From: Hyphomonadaceae bacterium
GTDB taxonomy: Bacteria; Pseudomonadota; Alphaproteobacteria; Caulobacterales; Aquidulcibacteraceae
Assembly: GCA_022841905.1 (NCBI GenBank)
Contig: JALHQO010000007.1
Location: forward strand, 1 to 64,000
DNA length: 64,000 nucleotides
Reading direction: 5' to 3'
Translations under genes and position numbers: made by a program
Shown: one piece after another, positions 6,733-17,800 of the stretch
Layout: the number at the start of each line of letters is the position of its first letter
Numbering within the stretch: the stretch's first letter is position 1
The notes under the pieces: generated by a model
Databases searched by the model: none
Told to the model about the DNA's origin: nothing
What the model saw: only the letters and a program-made list of their open reading frames with translations

Positions 6733-8138
6733 GAGGCGCTTTCTTGCAATGCGCGTAAGCGCGCGGCGGCCATGGGCTGGATTTGGCGCTCGTCGGCCAT
6801 GCAGGCGAGTTCCCGGTAAAGCACGATGGCGCGAGCCCGATCCTCGGCGGAACCGGTGCGGAGCATGTCGGCCAGATTGAACATGGCTGGCGTATGCCGT
6901 CCGCGCGCGGCTTGTTCGTAGAGCGCCCGCGCCCGGCCGGCATTGCGCTCGACGCCGACGCCGTCGCGATAGAGTGTCGCCAGCATGTGCTGTGCGTCGT
7001 GCTGACCTGCGCGCGCCGCGCGTTCGAGATAGGGGATGGCGGCGACCGGATCGCGCGGACCGGCCGGGCTATCGCGCAGCCAGCGCGCATATTGGAATTG
7101 CCCGCGCGGATCGTTTTTCTCGGCGGCGGCTAGGAAGAGCCGGCCGGCTTCGGCTTGGTCGCCGAGTGATTGTGCGTAGTCGATGAGCGCTGGCGTGAAG
7201 CCCAACTGCGCTGCTTGCGCTAGACGCCCGCGCGCTTCTGCTTCGGTTAGTCCGGCATGCGGCGCTTCGCGGTGGAGCACCCATGAGAAATAGAGCGCAG
7301 CCGGATTGTTTTGCGCCGCCGCCGCATCGCACTGCTCGCGGGCGCTGACGGGGCTCGGCAGAAAACCGTCCGCGCCACCGAGATGGGCGAGACAAGCTAG
7401 TGTTTGTTGTAATGCTTCACCATTTTCCGCGCCGGCTTGGATACGTTCGGCTGCGCTCGCATCGATGCGCGCAACGATCTCGCGCCAAGGTTGGCGCTCA
7501 AGTTCGGCCAACGTGATTTCGTTGACGGCTGGCGTTGTCGCAGCCGTTGGTGTTGCTTCCGCCTGCGGCGTTGCGACGAGAAAGTCACCCGAACGCACGG
7601 CTTGGATCAGACGCCCTGCGCCGAAGCCAACGACGAACAACGCCGCAACGGCGGCAGCGAAAAGTCCAACGCTGCGCCAGCCCGCGCCAACCTCGGGCAC
7701 GATCGGCTTCAGCAACGCTGCACGCGCTTTGATCAGAGCGTCCGGCAGGGCTTTGGCGTCGCCTTTGGTTGGCGAGAGCTTGTCGAGTTCGACGATTAGC
7801 GCTTGGAAACGCGTTTTGAACTTGGCCCGATCGCGAGCGGCGAGATCGATGCGCGGCGCGTTGTGAAAGGGCGCCGGCGTTGCGCCGGTTTCGGCTTCGG
7901 CGCTGATCAGTTTCTTGCGGTCTAACGCCAGCATGGCGAGCGCCGTCAGCCATGGCGCATTCGAAGCGCCTCGAGTCCAGACCACCAGCACGCATTTGGG
8001 CTCGTCGACTAGCTTGGCGATGTCGCTTTCGGCGGGGGCGCCGGACTGGGTGGAAAAGCCAAGCGCCGTTAGGGCCTCTGCGAGCCCGCGCGCCTTGGCT
8101 TCCTCACCCGGCGCGGCAGCGACATAGACGTCGGCCAT
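6723..8138 (-). CDS. TIR-like domain, membrane helix and Sel1 repeats
   Basis: The 471-aa protein starts MADVYVAAAPGEEAKARGLAEAL, a TIR_2-like opening (residues 1-130). A basic linker and one membrane helix (VGLFAAAVAALFVVGFGAG, about 180-200) follow, then a C-terminal array of Sel1/TPR-like repeats (LYFSWVLHREAPHAGL, then GQFQYARWLRDSPAGPRDP, then AQHMLATLYRDGVGV). The TIR part would be cytosolic and the repeats periplasmic. At the helix where NADase TIR domains carry the catalytic Glu, this one reads WLTALAML, so it is probably a scaffold. The start at 8138 is chosen as the frame upstream runs into the divergent YCII gene. Confidence 0.75.
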   Translation of the reverse strand: MADVYVAAAPGEEAKARGLAEALTALGFSTQSGAPAESDIAKLVDEPKCVLVVWTRGASNAPWLTALAMLALDRKKLISAEAETGATPAPFHNAPRIDLAARDRAKFKTRFQALIVELDKLSPTKGDAKALPDALIKARAALLKPIVPEVGAGWRSVGLFAAAVAALFVVGFGAGRLIQAVRSGDFLVATPQAEATPTAATTPAVNEITLAELERQPWREIVARIDASAAERIQAGAENGEALQQTLACLAHLGGADGFLPSPVSAREQCDAAAAQNNPAALYFSWVLHREAPHAGLTEAEARGRLAQAAQLGFTPALIDYAQSLGDQAEAGRLFLAAAEKNDPRGQFQYARWLRDSPAGPRDPVAAIPYLERAARAGQHDAQHMLATLYRDGVGVERNAGRARALYEQAARGRHTPAMFNLADMLRTGSAEDRARAIVLYRELACMADERQIQPMAAARLRALQESASCR

Positions 8139-8221
8139 TTCTTCCCACCTCGGCCGTCTGTTGAACCGAAGCGGGCGCATCAGCGTCAAGCGCCATCGAA
8201 GAACATTGCGGAGGCTTAAGC

Positions 8222-8227
8222 TGTCGA
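8222..8227 (+). promoter_or_regulatory. Possible ECF42 -35 element
   Basis: TGTCGA lies 68 bases upstream of the YCII gene. TGTCGA is the -35 core described for promoters of the ECF42 sigma group, whose gene follows. A -10 is less clear; the CGGGATC at 8247-8253 is at fitting distance. Confidence 0.4.
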
Positions 8228-8294
8228 AAAATCCTCGACCGCTTGTCGGGATCGGCCTTATGGCTGCGTCCTTATAGATATGAGGCCTCACCCG

Positions 8295-8651
8295 ATGAAG
8301 TACGCCATCCTTTGCTACAACGATGAGGCGGCGGTGTTCTCCTGGACCAAGGAGGAAGACGACGCTGTCATGGCGCGGCTCAATGTCGTGCACGAGAAGT
8401 GGGAGAAGGCCGGCAAGCTGAAGCCGTCGATCCGGCTGTTGCCGACCTCGGCTGCCACAACCCTGCGCAAGAGCGACGATGCCGTGCTCGACGGGCCGTA
8501 CGCCGAGACCAAGGAGCAGCTGCTTGGGTTTTACATCATCGATGTCGACAACCTCGAAGAAGGGCTCGCCTTCGCGCGCGAATTGACGGCGGCTAATCCC
8601 GGCGGCGCTTACGAATTGCGCCCGATCATGATTTACAATCAGGGCTCCTAA
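8295..8651 (+). CDS. YCII/DGPF-domain protein partner of ECF42
   Basis: The 118-aa protein is a single YCII-related domain: MKYAILCYNDEAAVFSW start and the signature LDGPYAETKEQLLGFYII, a DGPF-type motif with Tyr in place of Phe. Genes of this type are the usual neighbours and targets of ECF42 sigma factors. Its biochemical role is unknown; related YCII proteins have His/Asp dyads suggesting hydrolase or dehydrochlorinase-like chemistry. The start at 8295 was chosen over 8280 because family members begin MKY. The sigma gene begins directly after its stop. Confidence 0.88.
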   Translation: MKYAILCYNDEAAVFSWTKEEDDAVMARLNVVHEKWEKAGKLKPSIRLLPTSAATTLRKSDDAVLDGPYAETKEQLLGFYIIDVDNLEEGLAFARELTAANPGGAYELRPIMIYNQGS

Positions 8652-9893
8652 GTGAGCGATCTCGCCTGGATCGAAGGCGCGCTCGTCGCCGCGCGCCCCC
8701 AGGCGGTGGCGGCTCTGCTGCGCTACTTCCGCGAACTCGATCTGGCCGAGGAGGCGTATCAAGACGCTTGCCTGCGCGCTTTGAAATCGTGGCCTAAGAA
8801 CGGCCCGCCGCGCGACGCTGCGAGTTGGCTAATTATGGTTGGCCGCAATGCGGCGATCGATAGCGTGCGCAAGCGCAGCAAGCTGACCGAATTGCCGGAC
8901 GAAGCAGTGCTCTCGGACGGCGAAGACGCGGAAGCTGCTGAAGCCGATCGGCTCGATGCGGCGGACTATCGCGATGATGTGCTGCGGCTCCTGTTCATTT
9001 GTTGCCATCCGGATTTGCCGGCGACGCAACAGATTGCGTTGGCGCTGCGTCTGGTTTCGGGACTGAGCGTCAAGCAGATCGCGCGCGCGTTTCTCATCGG
9101 CGAAAGCGCGATGGAGCAGCGGATTACGCGCGCCAAGGCAAAAGTTTCCGGCGCGGGGGTGCCGTTCGAGACGCCGGGGGCTGTCGAGCGGGCTGAGCGT
9201 TTGGCGGCGGTCGCGGCGATGCTCTATTTCGTGTTCAACGAGGGCTACTCAGCCGGCGCCGATCAAAACGAGCGCGCCGCTTTGTGCGATGAGGCGATCC
9301 GGCTGACGCGGCTCTTGTTGCGGATGTATCTGGCTGAACCGGAAATCATGGGGCTGCTCTCTTTGATGCTGTTGCAGCATTCGCGCTGGGCGGCGCGATT
9401 TGCGGCGGATGGGTCGGCGGTTTTGCTGGAGCAACAGGATCGCTCATTGTGGAAGTCATCTCTGATCCAAGAGGGGTTGGCGCTGATCGATAAAGCGATG
9501 CGAGCGCGCAAATCCGGCCCGTATCAGATTCAAGCGGCGATCGCTGGTTTGCATGCCGATGCGGCGACGGCGGAGGAGACCGATTGGGCCGAGATCGAGC
9601 AGCTTTATGCCGCACTCGAACTGCATACGCCGTCTCCGGTGGTGACGCTCAATCGCGCCGTGGCGGTTTCGAAATTGCGCGGACCTGAAGCAGCGTTGAC
9701 GATGATAGAGCCGCTGGCCGAGCGGTTGGATAAGTACTTCTACTTTCACGGCATGCGCGGCGCGATGCTAAAAGAATTGGGCCGCGCCAAGGACGCGCGC
9801 GAGGCGTTCAATCGCGCCATTGCGCTGGCGAACACGCCGGCCGAAGCGGCGCATATTCGTCAGCATCTGGATGCACTCTCGGTGCAGAAATAA
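8652..9893 (+). CDS. ECF42-type RNA polymerase sigma factor with TPR-like C-terminus
   Basis: The 413-aa protein has sigma-2 (DLAEEAYQDACLRALKSW, then SWLIMVGRNAAIDSVRKRSK) and sigma-4 (SVKQIARAFLIGESAMEQRITRAK). A further ~230 residues form a helical TPR-like extension (YAALELHTPSPVVTLNRAVAVSK). That extension is typical of ECF42, where it is needed for activity and no anti-sigma factor is encoded. The start is GTG right after the YCII stop, so the two are co-transcribed. It likely drives its own operon. Confidence 0.92.
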   Translation: MSDLAWIEGALVAARPQAVAALLRYFRELDLAEEAYQDACLRALKSWPKNGPPRDAASWLIMVGRNAAIDSVRKRSKLTELPDEAVLSDGEDAEAAEADRLDAADYRDDVLRLLFICCHPDLPATQQIALALRLVSGLSVKQIARAFLIGESAMEQRITRAKAKVSGAGVPFETPGAVERAERLAAVAAMLYFVFNEGYSAGADQNERAALCDEAIRLTRLLLRMYLAEPEIMGLLSLMLLQHSRWAARFAADGSAVLLEQQDRSLWKSSLIQEGLALIDKAMRARKSGPYQIQAAIAGLHADAATAEETDWAEIEQLYAALELHTPSPVVTLNRAVAVSKLRGPEAALTMIEPLAERLDKYFYFHGMRGAMLKELGRAKDAREAFNRAIALANTPAEAAHIRQHLDALSVQK

Positions 9894-9956
9894 TGCACTG
9901 GGCTGTCGGTTTTCTTTGCGGCGGTTCGTCCTAGATGCAGAAAATGGGAGAGACGC

Positions 9957-10412
9957 ATGTCGCAGCATGAATTGAAGATTGAACTCGAAATGGATGCGCC
10001 GGCGGAAAAGCTGTTTCGCTGCTATGCCGATCCGAAGCTGATGCAACAATGGTTCGCGCCGAAGCCTTGGACGATTAAGAGCGTCGATAACGATTTCCGG
10101 CCTGGCGGCCGCGCCAGCTTTGTGATGGCTTCGCCCGAGGGGCAGGAATATCCGAACGCCGGCGTTTATCTTGAGATCGTGCCGAACGAGAAGATCATCA
10201 CCACCGATGCGGTCACGCCGGATTTCCAACCGGCCGGTCCGTTCATGATCGCGGAGATCACGTTCGAGGATCTCGGCAATGGCAAGACTTTGTATCGCGC
10301 CGTCGCTCGCCATTGGACGGAAGAGACGATGAAGCAGCACGCTGAAATGGGCTTCGAGAAGGGCCGGACGCAAACGGCGCGGCAGTTGGAAGAATTGGCG
10401 AAGACGCTTTGA
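9957..10412 (+). CDS. SRPBCC (AHSA1-like) domain protein
   Basis: The 151-aa protein has the START/Bet v1-like pattern of AHSA1 proteins: MDAPAEKLFRCYADPKLMQQWF, then PKPWTIKSVDNDFRPGG and the C-terminal helix MGFEKGRTQTARQLEELAK. It should form a hydrophobic ligand pocket; the ligand is unknown. GGGAGAG precedes the ATG. It follows the ECF42 pair by 63 bases and may belong to the same stress module, as SRPBCC and YCII proteins often travel together. Confidence 0.85.
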   Translation: MSQHELKIELEMDAPAEKLFRCYADPKLMQQWFAPKPWTIKSVDNDFRPGGRASFVMASPEGQEYPNAGVYLEIVPNEKIITTDAVTPDFQPAGPFMIAEITFEDLGNGKTLYRAVARHWTEETMKQHAEMGFEKGRTQTARQLEELAKTL

Positions 10413-10447
10413 ACGCGAAGAAGCGCGACAGTCTGTCCAGGGCCTTG

Positions 10448-10461
10448 TTGATCCAGATCAA
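10448..10461 (+). promoter_or_regulatory. Perfect FNR/FixK box upstream of ompW
   Basis: TTGATCCAGATCAA fits TTGAT-N4-ATCAA exactly. If the centre is -41.5, transcription would start near 10496 with CATTGT (10484-10489) as -10, leaving about 20 bases to the ATG. A second palindrome, AATGACGCCAGCGTCATT (10469-10486), overlaps the downstream part of this promoter. Confidence 0.65.
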
Positions 10462-10516
10462 ATCCCAAAAATGACGCCAGCGTCATTGTTTCCCCATGAG
10501 CTAAAAGGGGATGGCA

Positions 10517-11113
10517 ATGATGAAGCTTCAGGCGGCCGCTGTTGCGGCGTTCGCGGCTCTCGCTTTCGCGGCGCCGGCCAATGCGGAAATTCTCGACAAC
10601 TTCCAGATCAAGGTCGGTGTCTCCGGCATTCTGCCGGAAGAGAGCGGCGATCCGATCGACGTGGACATTTCCGACGAATGGGTCCCGTCACTGCAGATCG
10701 AGTATTTCTTCAACGACAATATCTCAGCTGAACTCCTTTGCTGCGTGGCGACGCATGATGTGGCGACTACGGGCGGGCTCGATCTCGGCGAGGTCACGCA
10801 TTTTCCGCCGACGGTGACGCTGAAATATCGGTGGACCAATTTCGGCCAGTTCGAGCCTTATGTCGGCGCCGGCGTGAACTACACGGCGTTCATCGATGAC
10901 GAGCCGCCGGCCGGCATGACGATTGACTATGACGACTCGTTCGGCCCAGCCCTGCAAGCCGGCTTCGATTATCGCATCGACGAACACTGGGGCGTGAACT
11001 TCGATGTCCGCCGCATCTGGATCAACACCGACGTGACCATCAACGGCACGATCCAGGATGAGGTCGATATCGATCCATGGGTCGTCTCGACCTCGGTGGC
11101 GTATCGCTTCTGA
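10517..11113 (+). CDS. ompW: OmpW family outer-membrane protein
   Basis: The 198-aa product has a signal peptide (MMKLQAAAVAAFAALAFAAP, then ANAE) and the eight-stranded OmpW barrel pattern: DNFQIKVGVSGILPEE, then PTVTLKYRWTNFGQFEPYVG and the C-terminal aromatic end SVAYRF. OmpW forms a narrow hydrophobic channel; in E. coli it is regulated by oxygen through FNR, which fits the box upstream here. Three in-frame ATGs exist (10511, 10517, 10520); 10517 is best spaced from the AAAAGGGG at 10502-10509. Confidence 0.92.
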   Translation: MMKLQAAAVAAFAALAFAAPANAEILDNFQIKVGVSGILPEESGDPIDVDISDEWVPSLQIEYFFNDNISAELLCCVATHDVATTGGLDLGEVTHFPPTVTLKYRWTNFGQFEPYVGAGVNYTAFIDDEPPAGMTIDYDDSFGPALQAGFDYRIDEHWGVNFDVRRIWINTDVTINGTIQDEVDIDPWVVSTSVAYRF

Positions 11114-11172
11114 GTTTGGCGGCGCCGCAAGCAGGCAGTCCCTTGCCCTGTGTGCGGCGCATGCCTTTAGAG

Positions 11173-11206
11173 CGCGCGGCGGAGTTTCTCCGTCGCGCGT
11201 TTTTTT
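11173..11206 (+). terminator. Intrinsic terminator after ompW
   Basis: A 12-bp stem CGCGCGGCGGAG / CTCCGTCGCGCG with one G-U pair and a TTT loop is followed by seven T. Confidence 0.92.
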
Positions 11207-11226
11207 GTTCAGCGTTTGCGGGCTGA

Positions 11227-11430
11227 CTAGGAGGTGTCGGGGCGGGGCCGCCGCCATCGCGCCAGAGCGATCTCGCGCATCGGCGCAAACGACTCGATGC
11301 GGTGCTTGGCTTCTTTGGGCGCGCGGAGGAGTTCGCCGATGCGGTGGGCGCAGGCGTGGAGGCGCTTGGCCAGGCGCCGCGCGAACGGTTCGGGATTGTT
11401 GAAGACGCGGATCAGCGCTGCACGCTTATT
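11227..11430 (-). pseudogene. Probable C-terminal remnant of a small conserved gene
   Basis: On the minus strand an open stretch of 67 codons ends in TAG and reads FNNPEPFARRLAKRLHACAH, then RIGELLRAPKEAKHRIESF. This looks like real protein sequence (amphipathic, with an NPEP-ARRLA motif I associate with small alphaproteobacterial proteins). There is no ATG, GTG or TTG in frame before the conserved part, and a TGA lies just upstream, so it is read as a decayed or truncated gene. Confidence 0.4.
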
Positions 11431-11605
11431 TCACGGGATCAGCTGATGATTTGCGTGCTGCGGTGAACATACAACAAGATCCAGTTGCACAATTGGCGGC
11501 ACATGACAGAAGCAGCTCGCGCGAGAAGCTTGCTGACCCTGCTAATTACTTCGACCTGTTGGATGCAGTGGGCCGCTTTAGTAATCCGAGATTACAGGAA
11601 CAGCC

Positions 11606-11609
<4 letters not shown>
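11403..11609 (+). other. Open fragment without start, possible gene remnant
   Basis: A + strand frame of 68 codons without start codon reads GSADDLRAAVNIQQDPVAQL, then EKLADPANYFDLLDAVGRFS, and ends in TAA at the very end of uvrB. The composition is protein-like, and the DNA here is visibly richer in A and T than its surroundings. It may be the tail of a lost gene. I do not recognise a family. Confidence 0.25.
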
Positions 11610-13903
<2,294 letters not shown>

Positions 13904-13935
13904 GGCCTAGAGATAGGCGCCCGATGCTGGGAGAA

Positions 13936-14481
13936 CTACTCCGCGCGGCGGATGCGGTGACCCATCCCGCCGCGTGGCGAACTCAGCAAAAAGCTGCCCA
14001 GCGAGGCGCGTTCGACGGTCACAGTATCGCCTTGGCGGACGTTGCGCACACGGTCTGCATTGACCTGCGTCCAAACCGAACCATCGCTCATATAGAAGGT
14101 CGATCGCCCGCTTGGGCCGACCGACACTCGCGTGACAGTCATTTCGACACGGCGAACAACGTTGTCGTCGTGGCCGATCCGGGGAAGCAAATTGGCGATA
14201 CTGGGGACGTTGAAGCCGAAGGAATCCCGCTGCAGCCGTTCGACATTGCCGCGATCGATGGCGACCACTTCGCCGCTGCTCTGAGCTCCGCGTAAGGCGG
14301 CGACGGCCGAATCGTAACAGGCGAGGCGCTCGGCCTCGCTTGCGGTGGCTGCGCAGGCGTAGACGCGCTCTAGGGCCGCCGGCGTTGCGGTCGTTTCGGC
14401 TTCCCGATTTTGAGCGAACGCCGGCCAGGCGGAAAAGCCCAGCGCGGACACGCAAAGAATGGCGGCGATAGCGTTTTTCAC
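13936..14481 (-). CDS. Secreted periplasmic protein with cysteine motif
   Basis: The 181-aa product has a signal peptide ending near PAFAQ (residue 24). Then comes a short conserved motif YACAATASEAERLACYDSAV, of a kind seen in small periplasmic proteins of alphaproteobacteria, with two cysteines that could form a disulfide. The C-terminal half (VEMTVTRVSVGPSGRSTFYM, then VNADRVRNVRQGDTVTVER) looks like an SH3/OB-type beta barrel. Function is unknown. Confidence 0.75.
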   Translation of the reverse strand: MKNAIAAILCVSALGFSAWPAFAQNREAETTATPAALERVYACAATASEAERLACYDSAVAALRGAQSSGEVVAIDRGNVERLQRDSFGFNVPSIANLLPRIGHDDNVVRRVEMTVTRVSVGPSGRSTFYMSDGSVWTQVNADRVRNVRQGDTVTVERASLGSFLLSSPRGGMGHRIRRAE

Positions 14482-14727
14482 AGTAATCCTCCCCAGAGCA
14501 CACTTCTTAGCGCGGCGCTTCGAGGCGGCAACACGCTGACCCAGTAAAGAACGGGAGTTCGCGCCTTGTTCTGGGCGGTTCTCTACGGAACAAGGCCGAA
14601 CGATGTCGGATCGGCGTTGCGATAGGGCATCACCCCCATCAAAAGCGTCGAAAAAGTGTCTTGGCAGCGTTGCGAGCGTTAAGAGTCATCGTTAGCGTGA
14701 CCGATGAAGGCGTTAATGCCGGCCGGA

Positions 14728-14741
14728 GTCTCAGCTGAGAC
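14728..14741. promoter_or_regulatory. Perfect 14-bp palindrome upstream of TonB receptor
   Basis: GTCTCAGCTGAGAC is self-complementary and lies about 97 bases upstream of the receptor start, in a gene-free stretch (14482-14837) that otherwise shows no clear frame. It could be an operator. No standard -35/-10 pair is clear around it. Confidence 0.35.
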
Positions 14742-14837
14742 CAACGGTCGGTGGTGTCGTGGGGGGCCATTTGGCGCCGTGCGGAACGCCCGCGGGTCCG
14801 AATTGAGGCCATTTTTGGCGTCAGGGGGAATATAATT

Positions 14838-17800
14838 ATGAGTTCCAAGAAAGCAGGCACTGGGAAGCTGGCCAGCACGGCCGCGAAATCCGCCCTTATT
14901 CTGGGCGCTTCGCTGGGCATGATGGGCATTTCGTCACCGTCTTTTGCGCAGGATGCTGAGGCAGAGGAAGAAGACGAAGCGATCGTCGTTACGGGTACTC
15001 GTATCCGTCAGCGCGACTTCCAAAGCACGAGCCCGATCGCAACGGTCGGCGCCGAAGAAATCGCACTTTCCGGCACGATCAACGTCGAAGAGCTGATCAA
15101 CTCACTGCCGCAAGTTCTGCCGGGCGTCACAGTCACGTCGAATAACCCGTCGCTCAACGGCTTCGCCACGGCGGACCTTCGCGGCATGGGCCCTGGCCGC
15201 ACGCTGATTCTGATCAATGGCCGTCGCGCCAACCCGTCGTCATCGTCGGGTCTGGTCGACTTGAACACGATCCCGGCCGCTCTCATCGAGCGGATCGAAC
15301 TGATCACGGGCGGCGCATCGGCCGTGTACGGCGCAGACGCCGTCGCCGGCGCGATCAACTTCATTCTGCGCGACGACTTCGAAGGCATGGAAGCAAACAT
15401 GTCGTACGGCTCGACTGAAGATGGTCTGGCGCCTGAAATCGGGTTCGACGTTGCGTTGGGAACGCCGTTCGCTGACGGTCGTGGCCATATCAGCCTCTTC
15501 GCGGGCTACTATCATCGTGAGCCGGTGTTGGCCTCGGAACGTCCGTGGTCGGCTAACGCACGTACTGTTATGGCGGATCCAACTGGCGCTCGCGTTTCTG
15601 TTGGGCCGGGCTTTGTGCGTCCGGCGGGCTGGAGCGTGATTTCTGGTGGCGGTTCCGGCACGGCGCCGTGGGCGCAAGTCACCTCAGTTGGCACTCCTTT
15701 CTCGATCGCCAATATTGCCCTCGCGTCTGGTCTCACACTAGACAACGATTGTTTCGCCGGAAACGGCGTTCAGCCGACGAACCAGGCCGGCGCCCCCGCA
15801 AACAACGGTCAGATTCGTTTCAACACGGCTGGCGGTATCGAACCGTTCCAGTCCTGCGCGATTTTCAACGGCTCGGGACCGGCCGGGAGCGAGCCTGACG
15901 CAGCTGGCGATGTGTACGACTTCTCGTCAGACAACTATTTGATCCTCGAGAACGAACGCATCAATATCGCGGCCTTCGGCGAATACGAAATCAACGACGC
16001 GGTAACGGCGTTCATTGAAGCAAGCTACACCAACAGCCGCTCGGTGCAGCAGCTCGCTGCTACGCCGGTTACTAACCTCAGAGTCAATGTTGACCTTGAT
16101 CGCAACCCCGGAACGACGGTGATCAATCCGTACGTTTCGGCAAATGCGCAATTGCTGAATCTGTTGAACCTCACCTATCCGGGTGGGCTCGACCAAACCC
16201 AGTTAAACGTGAACATCCGTCCGAACCAGGGCGGCTTCCGCGTCGGCACGAACGACACCAACGCCATCGGCGTCACGGGCGGCTTCCGCGGCACGTTTGA
16301 TTTCTCGGATCTGGACTGGGAGGTGTTCGCGTCATACGCGCGCAACCAAACAACCGTTCAGTCTGATAACAACGTTGGCGCCACTGCGATCCGTCAGCTG
16401 ATGAATAACTGCAACACCACGACGCTGGCGCCGCAAGCGCAGCCATTCTCGGCTCTTCCCAACTGCCCGTTCCCCGGCAATACCTCGCTGGGCACGTTCG
16501 TTCCGACTGGCAACACGAACAACCCGCTCGGCCTGAACGCGTTCAGCCCGGCGATGTTGAACTTCATTCGCGTGAACACGACGGACGTCATCACCTACGA
16601 GCGCAGCATCATCGGCGGCTTCGTCGCCGGCGACGCGGCCGACCTCTGGGGCGCCGGCCCGATCGGCTTCGCAGCCGGTTTCGAATATCGTCAAGAGCAG
16701 CTGGACTCGCGTCCTGATGCAGCCAAGCAGGCAGGCGATATCTTCGGCTTTAACGCCCAAGAGGCCATCGCAGGCCGTTATGACGTCTACGAACTGTTCG
16801 GCGAGTTCACGGTTCCGATCATCTCGAACCAGCCGTTCGTGCACTATCTTGGTTTCGAAGGCGGCTATCGCTTCTCGGATTACTCGACAGGCGCGGGCCG
16901 CACCGACACCTATAAGGCCGGTCTTGAGTACTCGCCGGTCGAGTGGCTGACATTCCGCGGTATCTACAACCGCGCGGTTCGTGCACCGTCGGCGTTCGAA
17001 CTGTTCCGGGCAGGTGACCAGAACTTCCCGGCCGCTACGGATCCGTGCAACGCCTCTTCGCTCAACACGCTCGCGGCGGGTCCTGCTCTGACAGCGATCA
17101 CTGCGACGTGCGCGGCGTGGTTCGCTTCCGCTGGCGCTGCCTTCCCGAACGCCGCCGGCGTTCCGGGCGCCTTCAGCTACCAGCAGGTAAACCAGCAGAT
17201 CCAGTCGTTCAGCTTCGGTAACTCGAATCTGCAGCCGGAAGTTGCTGACTCCTACACCTTCGGTGTGGTGTTCAATCCTGATTGGTGGCCGGTTGGACGC
17301 CTCGGCATGTCTGTCGATTGGTTCAATCTTGACCTCCAAGACCGGATCGGCAGCCTCTCAATCGCGCAAACGTTCGCCAACTGCACCAACGCTGGCGGCG
17401 TAGGCCCGAACTGCACCGGCTTCGTACCACGCCGGGCCGACGGCCAGATCGACTTCATCAACCTGTCGCTGGATAACTTCGCCGGTCACAGCCAAATCCA
17501 GGGTGTCGATACCAACGTCCGTTGGGCTTACGACGTCGAAGGCTTCGGCACGATCGGTGTTGCAACCCTCGTCACCTGGTACGACCCAGAGCAGACGACG
17601 GGCGCGTTCTCCGGCATCGGGTTCCACTTCGGTGGTATCGGCCAAGGCTTGGCGGAATGGCGTGCGGCGACCTCGTTCACGTATGACAACGACGCTCTGT
17701 CGGTGCTCCTGCGCTGGTCGTGGACGGATGAGATGACCCAGTTCAGCTTCCAAGGCACGCCTACCGAGCCGGTGGAGGCCTACAGCCTCTGGACGCTCGG

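Noticed and set aside
14576-14615. GGAAC followed by CGTT, as possible EcfG promoter
   Set aside because: The spacing is 23 bases, too far for the 16-17 required.
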